DNA of 64,000 bases from the NCBI GenBank assembly GCA_022414725.1, contig CM039462.1, positions 177,641,900 through 177,705,899 on the forward strand, given 5' to 3'. This DNA comes from Microglena sp. YARC. Taxonomy: Eukaryota > Chlorophyta > Chlorophyceae > Chlamydomonadales > Chlamydomonadaceae. The notes under the pieces were generated by a model. It was not told where the DNA came from. It searched no databases and saw only the letters and a list, made by a program, of their open reading frames with translations. The position numbers and the translations under genes were made by a program. The first letter of the stretch is position 1. Every line of letters starts with the position of its first letter. Of the stretch, positions 41,501 through 48,380 are shown one piece after another.

Positions 41501-43413
41501 GAAGTTTGTGGTGAAATGTTGAGGCTGATGCAAGGCTTCTGACTGTCTTGCATTGAATCACATAGGCTCATATAAGCAGGTGCCGCCATAAAACCATACC
41601 GCCAATGCTAAGAGATCAAGAAGGCCAACACAGCCATGTTAGAGCTTTGACAAGCTGTCGCAATCATGATCACACTCAGTCACTTGCCAACCAGATAGAT
41701 CATTCATCATCTTGGAAACTGTTTTTCTTTTCGGGTACTAGCAGCAGCTTCTGGGCAGAGTTCCCTGAGCCAGCCACTGGGCCAAGCCCCAAGATGTCAA
41801 CATAACAGGAAAGCTGGCTGTGTCAGCTTTAGAGGTTCACTAGGTTGCATCAGGTTTGGCTGACTAGCCAGTCAGGGGAGCTGCCTAGAAGCTGCTTGGC
41901 GTAGCTGAAAAAAAGCTATGCTGCCAATTATATGAGAGCAAGAAGACCAGGAAGGCCATGAAACAGCTCTGGCAAGCTGTCACAATCTGATCCGACTCAG
42001 TCCTTTGCCAACCAGATAAATCATTCATCATCTTGAAATTGGAGTCTGCCCAAAGCTCGCTAACCCTCATCTCAAAATCCAAGTCTACCCATCGCTTGCC
42101 AACCCATGAAAGATCATTCATCATCTTGAAATCCAAGTCTACCCAAGCACCTGAAACCGTCTGAGTGTTTGACTGGTACTGCTGTACTTGTTTTTTTATT
42201 CTTGATGTTGTTGTTGATCTTTTTATTCTTCTCCGTTTTTTCGCAGTTGTTCTTGCTGTTGTTGTGTGTGTGATTGTATCAACACACTTCACAATTTGTC
42301 ACATACTCTATCAACTGTTTGGGGTGAACCTTGTGGGAGAATCTACAAAGCATATCTCCTAGTAAATACTAGTCTACTATCCCTTGGTCACTCACTCCGC
42401 TGACGAACAGGGGCTGCGACTTGTGGAAGCTGACTCCACGCACAGGGCCGTCATGCTCATCAAAGCGATCGATCAGGGTGCCCATCCTGTAGTCCCAAAG
42501 CTGGATAACACCACTGTGCAGGGATGCTAGGATCCATGGTCGTTTGGGGTGAAAGGTCAACCCTTTCACCCTATTACTCTGTCAGTGCAAGGAGAGAGAG
42601 GTGAGAAAATACATGATCAGAATATATATAAGGCATGCAGGGGGTCGTGGAGAAGGTGGATAATGTGAATTGGTTGGATGTCAAGTGGAAGTTGAAATGG
42701 AGTGGTGAAAGCAACGCCGAAAATTGGCTTCGGACAATCCAGTTGAATTTCTAAGGTTTGCAAGTGCCGTGGAAGCAATCAAGCACTGGTCAAGCCCTTA
42801 AGTGACATGATCTGACAACTTCTTATGGAGCAGGTCCAAATAAGGCGAAGTTGAATCAGGGACTAAAAAGACAAGTTGAGCCAAACCAGAAGAGTTTCAA
42901 GTAATGCAGTCTGAAGTCACTTCAACACTGATTTGTAGCCTTGATCCTTCCTTAGATATTTCCTCCAGGGAAGCCTCAGTCAAGCTGGGTAAATATCACC
43001 CCTGCAGGATTACTTTTCTTCCCAAGCAAATGCCTAGGTAAGTCCAAAGCGATAGATGCGATATATTGAGAGGAATAGTCTGGCAAGCGCAAGTAATAAC
43101 GCGAACCAGTGTGCAGAAGCTACGAAGTCTAAAATCGGATAGTCAGACGAGACAAGCACAAGATCTGGGTCGAAGAAAGACGATCTAGCTCTCGAATTAC
43201 TCTTTGTTTCGAACTTGGTCAGCTGTGAGCAATAAAGAGCCGCAGGGATTCGATGCACAGCAAGATGGCACAGGTAGCAAGAGAAGGGATGGCAAGGGGG
43301 GTGAGTTGAGGGTCTGAAAGTCAGTGCAGAACGAGAGGCCGAACGAAATCGGAATTGACACAAAGACGATCATCTGCGAGCGAGCAACACACGAACTTGA
43401 TCCGACGCACCAT
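29709..43413 (-). CDS. COPA: Coatomer subunit alpha (alpha-COP)
   Basis: Complete alpha-COP gene, 12 exons, about 1224 residues (the metazoan length is about the same). Exons, 5' to 3': 43413-43411, 43222-43202, 42578-42396, 41215-41054, 39773-39619, 39080-38822, 38487-37489, 36044-35786, 35094-34469, 34058-33639, 32470-32178, 30003-29709. Phases agree at every junction. Alpha-COP is the large WD40/solenoid subunit of the COPI vesicle coat, acting in Golgi-to-ER and intra-Golgi retrieval. Its N-terminal propeller binds cargo dilysine signals and its C-terminus binds epsilon-COP. Landmarks: [28 protein letters not shown], repeated GH...W-D WD40 units to about residue 310, [10 protein letters not shown] in the second propeller, [17 protein letters not shown] in the solenoid, the acidic [10 protein letters not shown] linker, [14 protein letters not shown] and the final TQVR. 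Introns hold many tandem exon-edge copies and MITEs. All introns look GT-AG except the second. Confidence 0.96.
30060..30445. repeat. ~40-bp tandem repeat in the last alpha-COP intron
   Basis: About nine units of GTGTGTGTTATGCTCTGGTG, TAGCGTGCGATGCAGTG with alternating small variants. Confidence 0.9.
30455..30635 (+). mobile_element. Dispersed element D, copy 2
   Basis: Shares CATTGTCCGTTTATGCG, GACACGTCCGCCAACTGTC, TAACTAACTGGCTCCGGTCA and CGCATCGCTTGCGACGCTGC with copies at 27535, 40793 and 62245. It lies in the last alpha-COP intron. Confidence 0.75.
30683..30785 (+). mobile_element. SINE 5' (tRNA-like) fragment
   Basis: GAATGGCTCAATGGCAGAGC fits an A box and GGGTTTGAACCCCC fits a B box, about 50 bp apart. 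A full cloverleaf with a sensible acceptor stem cannot be drawn, so it is called a SINE head and not a tRNA gene. Confidence 0.5.
30915..31965. repeat. ~240-bp tandem repeat in alpha-COP intron
   Basis: Four units starting near 30925, 31255, 31508 and 31765. Each has CATGGTGCTCCTAGTAGCCT, GTTCTACTAGCAGCTTTTGG, CCTCAAAACAGCAAGGTGCA, TTGGACAGGAT and a GGGGCGCTGGAGGGGGGAAC block. The part GGATGGTGGAATGCGGCAGG resembles sequence next to the exon 12 acceptor (30004-30035). 31965-32150 continues as GCTAGCCA.ATGGCAGGGTA repeats. Confidence 0.8.
31099..31218. repeat. Fold-back hairpin with TAAACCC loop
   Basis: Arms of about 48 bp (31099-31146 and 31169-31218) differ by one substitution and one indel. 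They share AGTGAGCTAGCATCCACAAG and CCAGATC. The ~22-nt loop is CCTAAACCCTAAACCC-type telomeric repeat. Confidence 0.9.
32178..32470 (-). CDS. COPA: alpha-COP exon 11
   Basis: [80 protein letters not shown]. Acceptor TGCCCAG, donor AGGAG|GTGAGA, phase 2. Confidence 0.96.
32520..33410. repeat. G-rich minisatellites in alpha-COP intron
   Basis: From 32520 to 32990, units hold GGTAAGAAAAGGTGGAAGGA, AGACTTGTACGTAGTGGGCT and GGGGTGAAGGGGGGCAGG. From 32985 to 33370, three 124-bp units alternate GGTTGAAGGGAGGCTAAGTG, GGCAGGGGTGAAGAGGGGAA and GGGTAAAGGGGGGCAAAGTG. Many G3+ runs lie on the non-template strand of this gene's complement. Confidence 0.9.
33417..33613. mobile_element. TAGGGAACGGCA MITE, copy in alpha-COP intron 10
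   Basis: A diverged ~140-bp element with a TAGTGACCGACATATGAT left end and an ATCATATTGCCGTTCCCATA right end, plus two extra half-terminal copies to 33613. The interior has AGACGAGTATG and CATATGATATTG as in the 44284 copy. Confidence 0.75.
33639..34058 (-). CDS. COPA: alpha-COP exon 10: start of C-terminal domain
   Basis: 140 codons: [60 protein letters not shown], then [13 protein letters not shown]. Acceptor TGTGCAG, donor AAG|GTAAGA. This is the epsilon-COP binding region in characterised homologues. Confidence 0.95.
34085..34200 (-). repeat. Acceptor-edge copy of alpha-COP exon 10
   Basis: A tandem duplication of about 113 bp. 34125-34195 repeats CAGACCCCAAAGCTG, GCGACCACCTGCACAGTT and GGGCCAACAGGTG from the exon 10 acceptor region. 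The CTGTGCAG| acceptor and about 38 nt of exon are kept. Confidence 0.85.
34276..34408. mobile_element. TAGGGAACGGCA MITE, copy in alpha-COP intron 9
   Basis: A 133-bp element with a TAGGGACAGGCATAGCATAC left end and a CACACTGCCGTTCCCTA right end. The interior shares TTGACCTAAGGCGAGTATGA and GGTAACTTTAGCTAGACCGC with the 44284 copy. Confidence 0.85.
34469..35094 (-). CDS. COPA: alpha-COP exon 9: solenoid and acidic linker
   Basis: [75 protein letters not shown], then an Ala/Gly/Asp-rich linker ending [13 protein letters not shown]. Donor GAG|GTGCGT. Confidence 0.97.
35440..35585 (-). repeat. Donor-half copy of alpha-COP exon 8, plus poly-C
   Basis: 35452-35553 is a ~95% copy of the 3' part of exon 8 with its donor. 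It covers TTACCCAGCTTATAACAAGT, ATCCTTGTCATCCAGTTCC and TGAAGCGGGTACGCTCATC. It ends in a 30+ C run. It lies downstream of the real donor. Confidence 0.9.
35590..35760. repeat. CACCAACAACAGTTCACTCA tandem repeat
   Basis: Three ~60-bp units of CAGCACCAACAACAGTTCAC and CCCCTTCCCTCTCCC between the exon 8 donor and its downstream copy. Confidence 0.85.
35786..36044 (-). CDS. COPA: alpha-COP exon 8: start of alpha-solenoid
   Basis: [60 protein letters not shown], then [20 protein letters not shown]. Acceptor CCTCAG, donor CTGG|GTAAGT. Both edges of this exon have copies in the flanking introns. Confidence 0.97.
36045..36850 (-). repeat. Array of acceptor-edge copies of alpha-COP exon 8
   Basis: Five clear copies (about 36070-36150, 36190-36268, 36295-36372, 36408-36478 and 36510-36595). 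Each repeats the first ~80 nt of exon 8 (TGACGTGACGGAGTACATGT, TCAAGCTAGCTCT, AGTACGACGCCGTCAT) with the CCTCAG| acceptor. They are separated by TTAGTTAG runs. Decayed acceptor-only copies continue to 36850. Confidence 0.95.
36851..37190. other. Rest of alpha-COP intron 7
   Basis: GGTTGGTT-type and poly-G sequence (37035-37058) with GGTTAGG words. No exon or element recognised. Confidence 0.5.
37196..37488 (-). repeat. Three donor-edge copies of alpha-COP exon 7
   Basis: Units of about 85 bp at 37196-37275, 37280-37365 and 37370-37455. Each repeats GCATCTGCC.ATT.TTGCCC, TCCCTGTCCAGGGCATGCAC and CACGTTG from the exon's 3' end, with ACCTAC (donor GTAGGT) next to CAGAAAATAACCACCACCAC spacers. 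Confidence 0.9.
37489..38487 (-). CDS. COPA: alpha-COP exon 7: end of propeller 1 and all of propeller 2
   Basis: 333 codons, the largest exon. It starts [20 protein letters not shown]. It contains [92 protein letters not shown] and [20 protein letters not shown]. It ends [17 protein letters not shown]. Confidence 0.97.
38488..38821. repeat. alpha-COP intron 6 with TTTAGG-loop fold-back
   Basis: Arms at about 38600-38672 and 38715-38815 pair through GGTTGGGCTGG, CATGA.AAGGTCCTGG and GGAAGCTGGTCAGCACT. The loop holds AGGGTTTAGGTGTAGGGTTT. The GATGAGGTCCTGGCGGGC acceptor edge of exon 7 appears near 38630 as a direct copy and near 38755 as an inverted copy. Confidence 0.8.
38822..39080 (-). CDS. 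COPA: alpha-COP exon 6: WD40 blades 4-5
   Basis: [60 protein letters not shown], then the [15 protein letters not shown] blade. The junction CGCCCGCCAGG at its 3' end is repeated at the next acceptor. Confidence 0.95.
39085..39600. other. alpha-COP intron 5
   Basis: GGTGAAGGTGAAGG repeats (39140-39200), a SINE tail fragment at 39255-39300 (GGGGCGTGGTGTTAAGGGGA, minus orientation) and TTGATTGATTGATTCTG repeats (39445-39510). Confidence 0.55.
39619..39773 (-). CDS. COPA: alpha-COP exon 5: WD40 blade 3-4
   Basis: [51 protein letters not shown]. Acceptor CCCACAG, donor CCCAG|GTGATT, phase 2. Confidence 0.95.
39775..40590. other. alpha-COP intron 4, 3' part, no gene
   Basis: G-rich then C-rich low-complexity tracts (39890-39930; 40245-40275 with CA). 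The rest is unrecognised single-copy sequence. Confidence 0.45.
40596..40657 (-). mobile_element. Short GGCGTGAGGTTGAGG element copy
   Basis: The minus strand has CGCCTTATGACGTGAGGTTG, AGGGGGCCAGTCC, GGGGCCAACCA. It lies in an alpha-COP intron beside a TATATATACA tract. Confidence 0.6.
40793..40990 (+). mobile_element. Dispersed element D, copy 3
   Basis: Shares CCCTTTGTCCGGTTGTTTGT, CGATTCCGGTGCCACC, CTCTCTACAAATTTTCCTCG and TCGCTTGCAACG with the other copies. It lies in alpha-COP intron 4. Confidence 0.7.
41054..41215 (-). CDS. COPA: alpha-COP exon 4: WD40 blade 2-3
   Basis: 54 codons: [54 protein letters not shown]. Acceptor TGTCAG, donor CAG|GTGAGG. Confidence 0.95.
41222..41525. repeat. 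TGGTGAAATGTG minisatellite
   Basis: Five or six ~58-bp units of ATCATGTGAGGGGGCTTGTG and GAGTATGTGGTGAAATGTG, with a (GT)n/G run at 41410-41485. alpha-COP intron 3. Confidence 0.9.
41718..41914. mobile_element. MITE-like element B (GCAGCTTCT termini)
   Basis: About 195 bp with inverted ends. Left: ACTGTTTTTCTTTTCGGGTA, CTAGCAGCAGCTTCTGGGCA. Right: GGGGAGCTGCCTAGAAGCTG, CTTGGCGTAGCTGAAAAAAA. Intact relatives lie at 56036-56236 and 56405-56611. Confidence 0.7.
42396..42578 (-). CDS. COPA: alpha-COP exon 3: first WD40 blade
   Basis: Residues about 9-69: [15 protein letters not shown] through [20 protein letters not shown] and SG. Donor GGA|GTGAGT. The sequence is almost invariant in the family. 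Confidence 0.95.
42579..43201 (-). other. COPA: alpha-COP intron 2 with non-canonical borders
   Basis: The reading frame requires removal of 623 nt between K and SNR. The two ends share AGAGTAAT exactly (43196-43203 and 42573-42580). Sliding the cut through the repeat gives AG-AG or GT-GA but never GT-AG. The interior is single copy. Confidence 0.7.
43202..43222 (-). CDS. COPA: alpha-COP exon 2 (7 codons)
   Basis: Encodes LTKFETK. The 3' boundary is ambiguous because AGAGTAAT occurs here and again at the start of exon 3. No choice within it gives a GT-AG intron. Confidence 0.75.
43411..43413 (-). CDS. COPA: alpha-COP exon 1: start codon only (inferred)
   Basis: ATG followed directly by GTGCGTCGG, a good donor, 188 nt before the acceptor TTGCTCACAG|CTGACC. 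Splicing gives M-LTKFETK, the conserved alpha-COP start. No other upstream ATG produces this. The exon extends upstream as 5' UTR. Confidence 0.6.
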
Positions 43414-43755
43414 TGACTGTGAGTCTAATCTGACACTAGTATGCTAATCTGAACCAAGTGATTCCTTTCGAGACGATGAAATGGCTTGTGACCAGGGAGA
43501 GCTTCAACTACGATTCTGGAAGCATACTAACGAAGTCAAATCGAGCAGCTAGGAATAGACAGCAATACGAATTGGTTCGATGCCCAGAACTGACTGGCCC
43601 CCTTAAAGATGTACAAGTACTTCGTCCCCTGTACACAAGGCTCCTCCCTACAAGTTCCCTGCCGGCAAGTCACCTGCCAAATTCCCGTTCCCCACGCTGA
43701 TAGTCATTCAGCTTTCAACCATATCACACCATCTCCATATATATTAACTGCAGCC
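43414..43755. promoter_or_regulatory. Divergent promoter between alpha-COP and TOM9
   Basis: 342 bp separate the opposed start codons. The region is low in repeats, unlike nearly all other intergenic DNA here. It should hold both 5' UTRs and core promoters. I see only a TATATATTAA-like stretch at 43737-43747, just before the TOM9 start. Confidence 0.55.
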
Positions 43756-45053
43756 ATGGATCTTGCCGTTGTCAACCAGACCGCCCTGTACGCTTCCAAG
43801 AAGCTTGCAGTCTCCTTCAAGAAGGCTGCGTGGATTTCCTGCACGACGCTGCTTGTGCTGCTTGTTCCACTGATCATCGAAATGGATCGCGAATCGCAGG
43901 TGTGAATCGCGTAGCATGTGATCTTGGCAGGTGCATTCATCCTGCTCGACCCTGGTGGTTGCACCACATGTTCTGACCTTCATCATGCAGCACATCATTG
44001 TTTCAACCCCAAGAACCACGTTCCACTGCAAACAGAGCTGCGGTGAGCCATGCATAGCTGCATTGAGCCAGACATGAGCATTGAGCCAGCCATGCCGAGC
44101 TGCATTGAGCCAGGCATGAAATATGGGATGTCAGGTCTCATTCCCAGCACCGTGCACGACCGAAATAAATACTCAAGCATTCACGCATCTAAATGTCCAC
44201 TGTTGGTAGTGGTTTGTGTGTTTGTCATTCGGTGTGTTATAGAAGCTGGGGTTGAATACTGCCATAACTTGATTACCCAAACATAGGGACCGGCATATCA
44301 TATCATTCACATGATGTTGACCAAAGGCGTGTATGATATCATACAAATTGCATCATATGACATTGTATATGAATGGTTACTTTAGCCTAGTCAGACTGCC
44401 GTCATCATATGATATCATATGATGACATGATATCACATTGCCGTTCCCTACCCATACTCTCAACCCAATGTGATGAGAATTGGAAATTAAATTATCTCTG
44501 TAGCACGAATTCAGGGCTTCGTCGGTAATTTGCTTGGGCCTAGTTCATCAGTGCTTGTTTTCACTGTAGCCCCTCATGATATCGAGGTTGAGCAAGTCCC
44601 TTAAGCCTATTTGGCTACCCCTGGACTGAAACATACCCACATACTCTCCAACCCAACCCAGCCCTTACCCCTAACCCAAATGCGATCGTGCTTTTTTTGA
44701 AGACAAGGAATCAAACAGAAAAAAGTAAGATCATCACTAGGAAACCCTATTTGAAACCATCCACCCACTCACCATCCATCCACCCACCCACCCACCATCC
44801 ACCCACCCACCATCCACCCACCCTCCCACCCACCCACCGACCATCCACCCACCCTCCCATCCACCCACTCACCATCCATCCACCCACCCACCCACCCTCC
44901 CACCCACCATCCATCCATCCACCCACCCACCCACCCACTCTGACGCACCCACCCACCCACAACTCACCCACAACTGACCAACAAACTCTGATGCTTGCAG
45001 ATCATGGATATGGAAAAGATGCAGATGAATGTTCTGACTGGTGGGGGCACAAG

Positions 45054-45124
<71 letters not shown>

Positions 45125-45353
45125 ACACAACTGACCAACAAACTCTGATGCTTGCAGATCATGGAGATGGAAAAGGCCCAAATGAATGTTCTGGCCGGTG
45201 GGGGGCACAAGCAGACCCCTCACACACACACACACACACACACACACCACGCACACAACTGACCAACAAACTTTTATTCTCCCATATCATGGGGATGGAA
45301 AAGGCACAAATAAATATTAAAACCGGTGGGGCCCAAGCAGACCCCCCCCCCCC

Positions 45354-45386
<33 letters not shown>

Positions 45387-45667
45387 ACTCACACACCCCT
45401 CCCCCTCCCCCCCCCCACACACACACACACTGACCAACACACTCTGATGCTTCCAGATCGTGCAGATTGAAAAGGCTCAAATGAATGTTCTGACCGGTGG
45501 TGGGTGCACAATCAGACCCCCCCCCCCCCACACACACACACACACACACACACACCACCACCCAACTGACCAACAAACTCTGATGCTTGCAGATCATGGA
45601 GATGGAAAAGGCACAAATGAACGTTCTAACTGGTGGTGCGCCTAGTGGGGCGCCTTCCTCGAGTTAG
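43756..45667 (+). CDS. TOM9: TOM9/TOM22-like mitochondrial import receptor subunit
   Basis: Two exons, 43756-43899 and 45593-45667, giving 72 residues. The first ends EMDRESQ|GTGTGA. The second starts GCTTGCAG|ATCATG, in phase 0, and runs to TAG at 45665-45667. The protein has a short N-terminus (MDLAVVNQTALYASKKLAVS), the signature FKKAAWISCTT, a single membrane span LLVLLVPLIIE, the MDRE turn and a tail QIMEMEKAQMNVLTGGAPSG. Plant Tom9, the shortened Tom22 homologue of the outer-membrane TOM complex, has the same KAAWI..TT..L..VPLIIEMDRE.Q core and an L..APPS-type tail. This copy is shorter at the N-terminus, where the acidic receptor domain lies in Tom22, as expected for the green lineage. 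The start is in good context (GCAGCCATGG). The intron holds four direct copies of the second exon's acceptor edge, each with an open frame, so alternative C-termini are possible. Confidence 0.85.
44284..44450. mobile_element. TAGGGAACGGCA MITE, best-preserved copy
   Basis: A 167-bp element in the TOM9 intron. Its ends are inverted: TAGGGACCGGCATATCATAT on the left, ATGATATCACATTGCCGTTC then CCTA on the right. The interior is rich in CATATGATATCATATGATG palindromes and has GGTTACTTTAGCCTAGTCAG, the motif amplified in the 5.7-8.8 kb satellite. A TA target duplication is likely (TA-GGG...CCC-TA). Confidence 0.85.
44755..44985. repeat. CACCCACCATCCATC repeat
   Basis: CCAC/CATC-type tetranucleotide repeat in the TOM9 intron. 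Frames translate to Pro/His/Thr and are not coding. Confidence 0.9.
44975..45560 (+). repeat. Four acceptor-edge copies of TOM9 exon 2
   Basis: Copies at 44970-45050, 45128-45205, 45255-45335 and 45430-45505. Each holds ACTGACCAACAAACTCTGAT, GCTTGCAG| (CTTCCAG or a TCCCATATCATG variant) and about 45 nt of exon (IMEMEKAQMNVLTGG). They are separated by poly-C and (CA)n tracts. The true exon is the fifth and last copy. Confidence 0.95.
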
Positions 45668-46320
45668 GAATGCCAACTACAACAGTGAAGGCCACAACAC
45701 CACTGACGACCAGTGTGGCGCCTCCCTGAAGTTAGCTAGTGTTTCTGAAAGCCGATATGACAGGCATTCAAATGCAGCTGAAAGCTTTGGGCTTGCCCCA
45801 GTGGCTGTATAATGGAGCTGGCAGGAAGCTGTCACGAGTAGCCCGGAAAGAAACATTGAAGGCCGCTACACCACTGAAGACCTTTGTGGCGCCTCCCTGA
45901 AGCTAGCTAGTGTGTCTGAAAGTGGCAGGCATTCAAATGCAGCTGAATGCTTTAGGCTTTCCCCAGTTGCTGGATGATAGAGCTGGCAGGAAGCTGCCAT
46001 GAGTGGCCCCAAAAGATACATCAAAGGCCACTACACCACTGAAGACCTGTGTGGCGCCTCCCTGAAGTTAGGTCTTCCTGCTATGCCTAGCAGCTTCTTG
46101 GCAGCTCCGTTCACCCACTCTTGAAGCAAACCTGAAGCTGGCTAGTGATGATTCCAGATCATGGCGTAGCAGCTTCTTGGCAGCTCCTTTTCCCCGCCCT
46201 TGGATCAAACCTGAAGCTGGCTAGTGCGTCTAAAAGCAGACATGGCGGGCATTCCAATGCAGCTGACAGCTTGGCATGGCCCAACTGGCAGCCTGGCATG
46301 GCCCAGCTGGATTAGACAAT
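45668..46320. repeat. ~170-bp tandem repeat related to element B
   Basis: Three or four units with GGCCACTACACCACTGAAGA, CCTGTGTGGCGCCTCCCTGA, AGTTAGCTAGTG, CATTCAAATGCAGCTGAAAG and CAGGAAGCTGCCATGAGT. The first unit overlaps the 3' end of TOM9 (GGCGCCTTCCTCGAGTTAG). Confidence 0.8.
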
Positions 46321-46524
46321 TTAAAGGCTTGTCTAGGTCAATTTGGGGCTAATGGCATCCATGCGCTCTTCGGGGGGGTGGGGGGGGGAGATTTATTTGC
46401 TGTGTTCTGCAGGGGCTGAGAGTGGGGGGCTGGCAGCCGCCCATGCGATCCACATCGCTGAGCTACCAGAGAGGGGGGGTGACTACGAGAGATTCGCTTT
46501 CTAGTTGTGGATTGGATTGAATTT

Positions 46525-46640
46525 TTACATGGTTTTTCGATAAACTCTGGGCTGCTCACCGTCTTCCAAGGCCAAGTCCCCCCCCATGCGATACCCATGG
46601 AAACCAGGGAGCATACTGAGCGGCTTAGACCCCCTACGAG
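46525..46640 (+). mobile_element. Dispersed element E copy
   Basis: TTTTACATGGTTTTTCGATA, AACTCTGGGCTGCTCACCGT, CTTCCAAGGCCAAG, GCGATACCCATGGAAACCAG, GGAGCATACTGAGCGG. The same order occurs at 47083 and 51447. Confidence 0.75.
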
Positions 46641-46704
46641 CTCTGTAGCAGGGTAGTTCAAAAAGCTGCGCCATACGTCTCAGGCGCTGCTTTTGGACGG
46701 TCCG

Positions 46705-47015
46705 TTATGTCTCAGATGCAGATCTCAGAACTGGGTGCGTCTCAAGATGCAGATCTCGGATCTGGGTGCGTCTCGAGATGCAGATCTCGGAACTGGGTGC
46801 GTCTCAAGTTTCAGATCTCGGATCTGGGTGCGTCTCAAGATGCAGATCTTTGAACTGGGTGCGTCTCAAGTTTCGGATCTCGGATCTGGGTGCGTCTGAA
46901 GATGCAGATCTCGGAACAGGGTGGGTCTCGATGTGCAGATCTCGGAACTGGGTGCGTCTTTAGATGCAGATATCAGAACTGGGTGCGTCTCGAGGTGCAG
47001 AACTTGGAGTCCCCC
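46705..47015. repeat. AGATCTCGGAACTGGGTGCG tandem repeat
   Basis: About nine units of 34-36 bp, GCGTCTCAAGATGCAGATCT plus CGGAACTGGGT. Confidence 0.9.
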
Positions 47016-47082
47016 TAAACAGCCCTGCTCTGTGGGCGTGGGGCCATGTAGTCCCCACAGGTCTGAATTTGAATTTGAATTG

Positions 47083-47165
47083 TTACATGTTTTTTCAGCC
47101 AACTCTGGGCTGCTCACTGTCTTAAGATTCCAAGCCCCCCCCTGTGTGATACCCACAGAAACTGG
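47083..47165 (+). mobile_element. Dispersed element E copy
   Basis: TTACATGTTTTTTCAGCCAA, CTCTGGGCTGCTCACTGTCT, GATACCCACAGAAACTGGGG. It runs directly into the 24-bp array at 47165. Confidence 0.75.
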
Positions 47166-47530
47166 GGACTGGTCACGCACAGGTCACGTGGGCAGGTCAC
47201 TCACAGGTCACGGGGACAGGCGACTCACAGGTCACGGGTACAGGTCACACACAGGTCACGGGGACAGGCCACTCACAGGTCACGGGGACAGGTCACACAC
47301 AGGTCATGGGGACAGGTCACTCACAGGTCACGGGGACAGGCCACTAACAGGTCACGGGTACAGGTCACACACAGGTCATGGGGACAGGTCACTCACAGGT
47401 CACGGGGACAGGCCACTCACAGGTCACGGGGACAGGTCACGCACAGGTCACGTGGGCAGGTCACTCACAGGTCACGGGGACAGGCCACTCACAGGTCATG
47501 GGGACAGGTCACACACAGGTCTGGGTGCAG
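47165..47530. repeat. 24-bp tandem repeat
   Basis: About fifteen units of GGGACAGGTCACTCACAGGTCACG. The unit is two 12-mers (GGTCAC...), with CACACAC and CACTCAC variants. The spacing is too short and too regular for a CRISPR array. Confidence 0.95.
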
Positions 47531-48087
47531 TCAGCCTGCAATAATGAACGCATCCCATATGTCGACCAAATCACCACATAATCTGTACAGTCATGTAGCC
47601 ATACCAGGGTGAAGCCCAATTAAGTGTGGTTCAAAGCGTACACACTGTACTTATCTTATAACTGTATAATCGGCTGTATTTCAGACTGAGACATGCCATA
47701 ATTCTAACAAGGCATTTCGTGAGAGTACATGAATGGAGCGTGTACTGATGAGTACATGGTGCTCAAGTAAAATAAAAAGGAAAATAAAAGTAAATAATCT
47801 GTGTAGCACGAGCTCCGGGCCCCGTCGTTTGCAGTTTGTCGGGGTTCAGTTCAACAGTGCTTGTTTTGTATTCAGCCCCTCCCAATATTGAGGGTGGGCA
47901 AGTATATTTAGCCTATTTGGCTTCGTCTGTACCGCTAGGCTGTACAAACACACACATGCTGTGCACATGCTGCTTACAGACTTGCCTCGCCCCTCCACAG
48001 TGCCCAATATGTTTGATGCTTCATGAGCATTTTATTTTCTTGCGAGAGCTGGCGAGAGTTAATGTAAATATATCAATACTGGTAGTA
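47531..48087. other. No gene supported
   Basis: Single-copy-like sequence. 47790-47930 (GTAGCACGAGCTCCGGGCCC, TTCAACAGTGCTTGTTTTGT, CCCCTCCCAATATTGAGGGT) parallels 44497-44600 in the TOM9 intron (GTAGCACGAATTCAGGGC.T, TTCATCAGTGCTTGTTTTCA, CCCCTCATGATATCGAGGTT). It is therefore another dispersed element with two copies here. Confidence 0.6.
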
Positions 48088-48152
48088 CGCCTTACTACGA
48101 GGCGTGAGGTTGAGGGGGGCAACCCGTTTGCTTGCACTAGGGCCAAACCACC
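48088..48152 (+). mobile_element. Short GGCGTGAGGTTGAGG element copy
   Basis: TACGCCTTACTACGAGGCGT, GAGGTTGAGGGGGGCAACCC, GTTTGCTTGCACTAGGGCCA. The first 20 nt form a hairpin (CGCCT...AGGCG). Confidence 0.65.
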
Positions 48153-48234
48153 AATTGCAAACGCTGAGATGTGCGGTGTCGAACCCGAATCATCGTAATG
48201 TGCTACTTTAAGTTGGACTTGGTTACATTGCTCT

Positions 48235-48380
48235 AACATTTAAGGCTGCTCTCCGTCTTTGGCAGTAACCTATTACAACATGCTACATTACATTACTTGT
48301 TAAAGTCTGCTTGAATTGCGAGGGTGTATGAGACTCTGTGCTTTGAACAAAAAGAAAAAAGCACCCACAGGGGTGTGTCG
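48235..48380 (+). mobile_element. Element with ATTAC repeat (family H), copy 1
   Basis: TACATTACATTACTTGTTAA, AGTCTGCTTGAATTGCGAGG, GTGTATGAGACTCTGTGCTT, TGAACAAAAAGAAAAAAGCA, CCCACAGG. Copies at 59018-59115 (+) and 60420-60565 (-), all bordered by (ATTAC)n. Confidence 0.75.

Noticed and set aside
44688..45134. 148-codon Pro/His/Thr-rich + strand frame
   Set aside because: Low-complexity CCAC/CA repeat inside the TOM9 intron; only the exon 2 edge copies within it resemble coding sequence.
47165..47530. CRISPR-like regular repeats
   Set aside because: Units are directly adjacent with no unique spacers, and the window is eukaryotic. The 68-, 70-, 90- and 120-bp arrays were rejected for the same reason.
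46921..47544. 207-codon frame with TGHGDRSLTGHGDR repeats
   Set aside because: Translation of a 24-bp non-coding tandem repeat.
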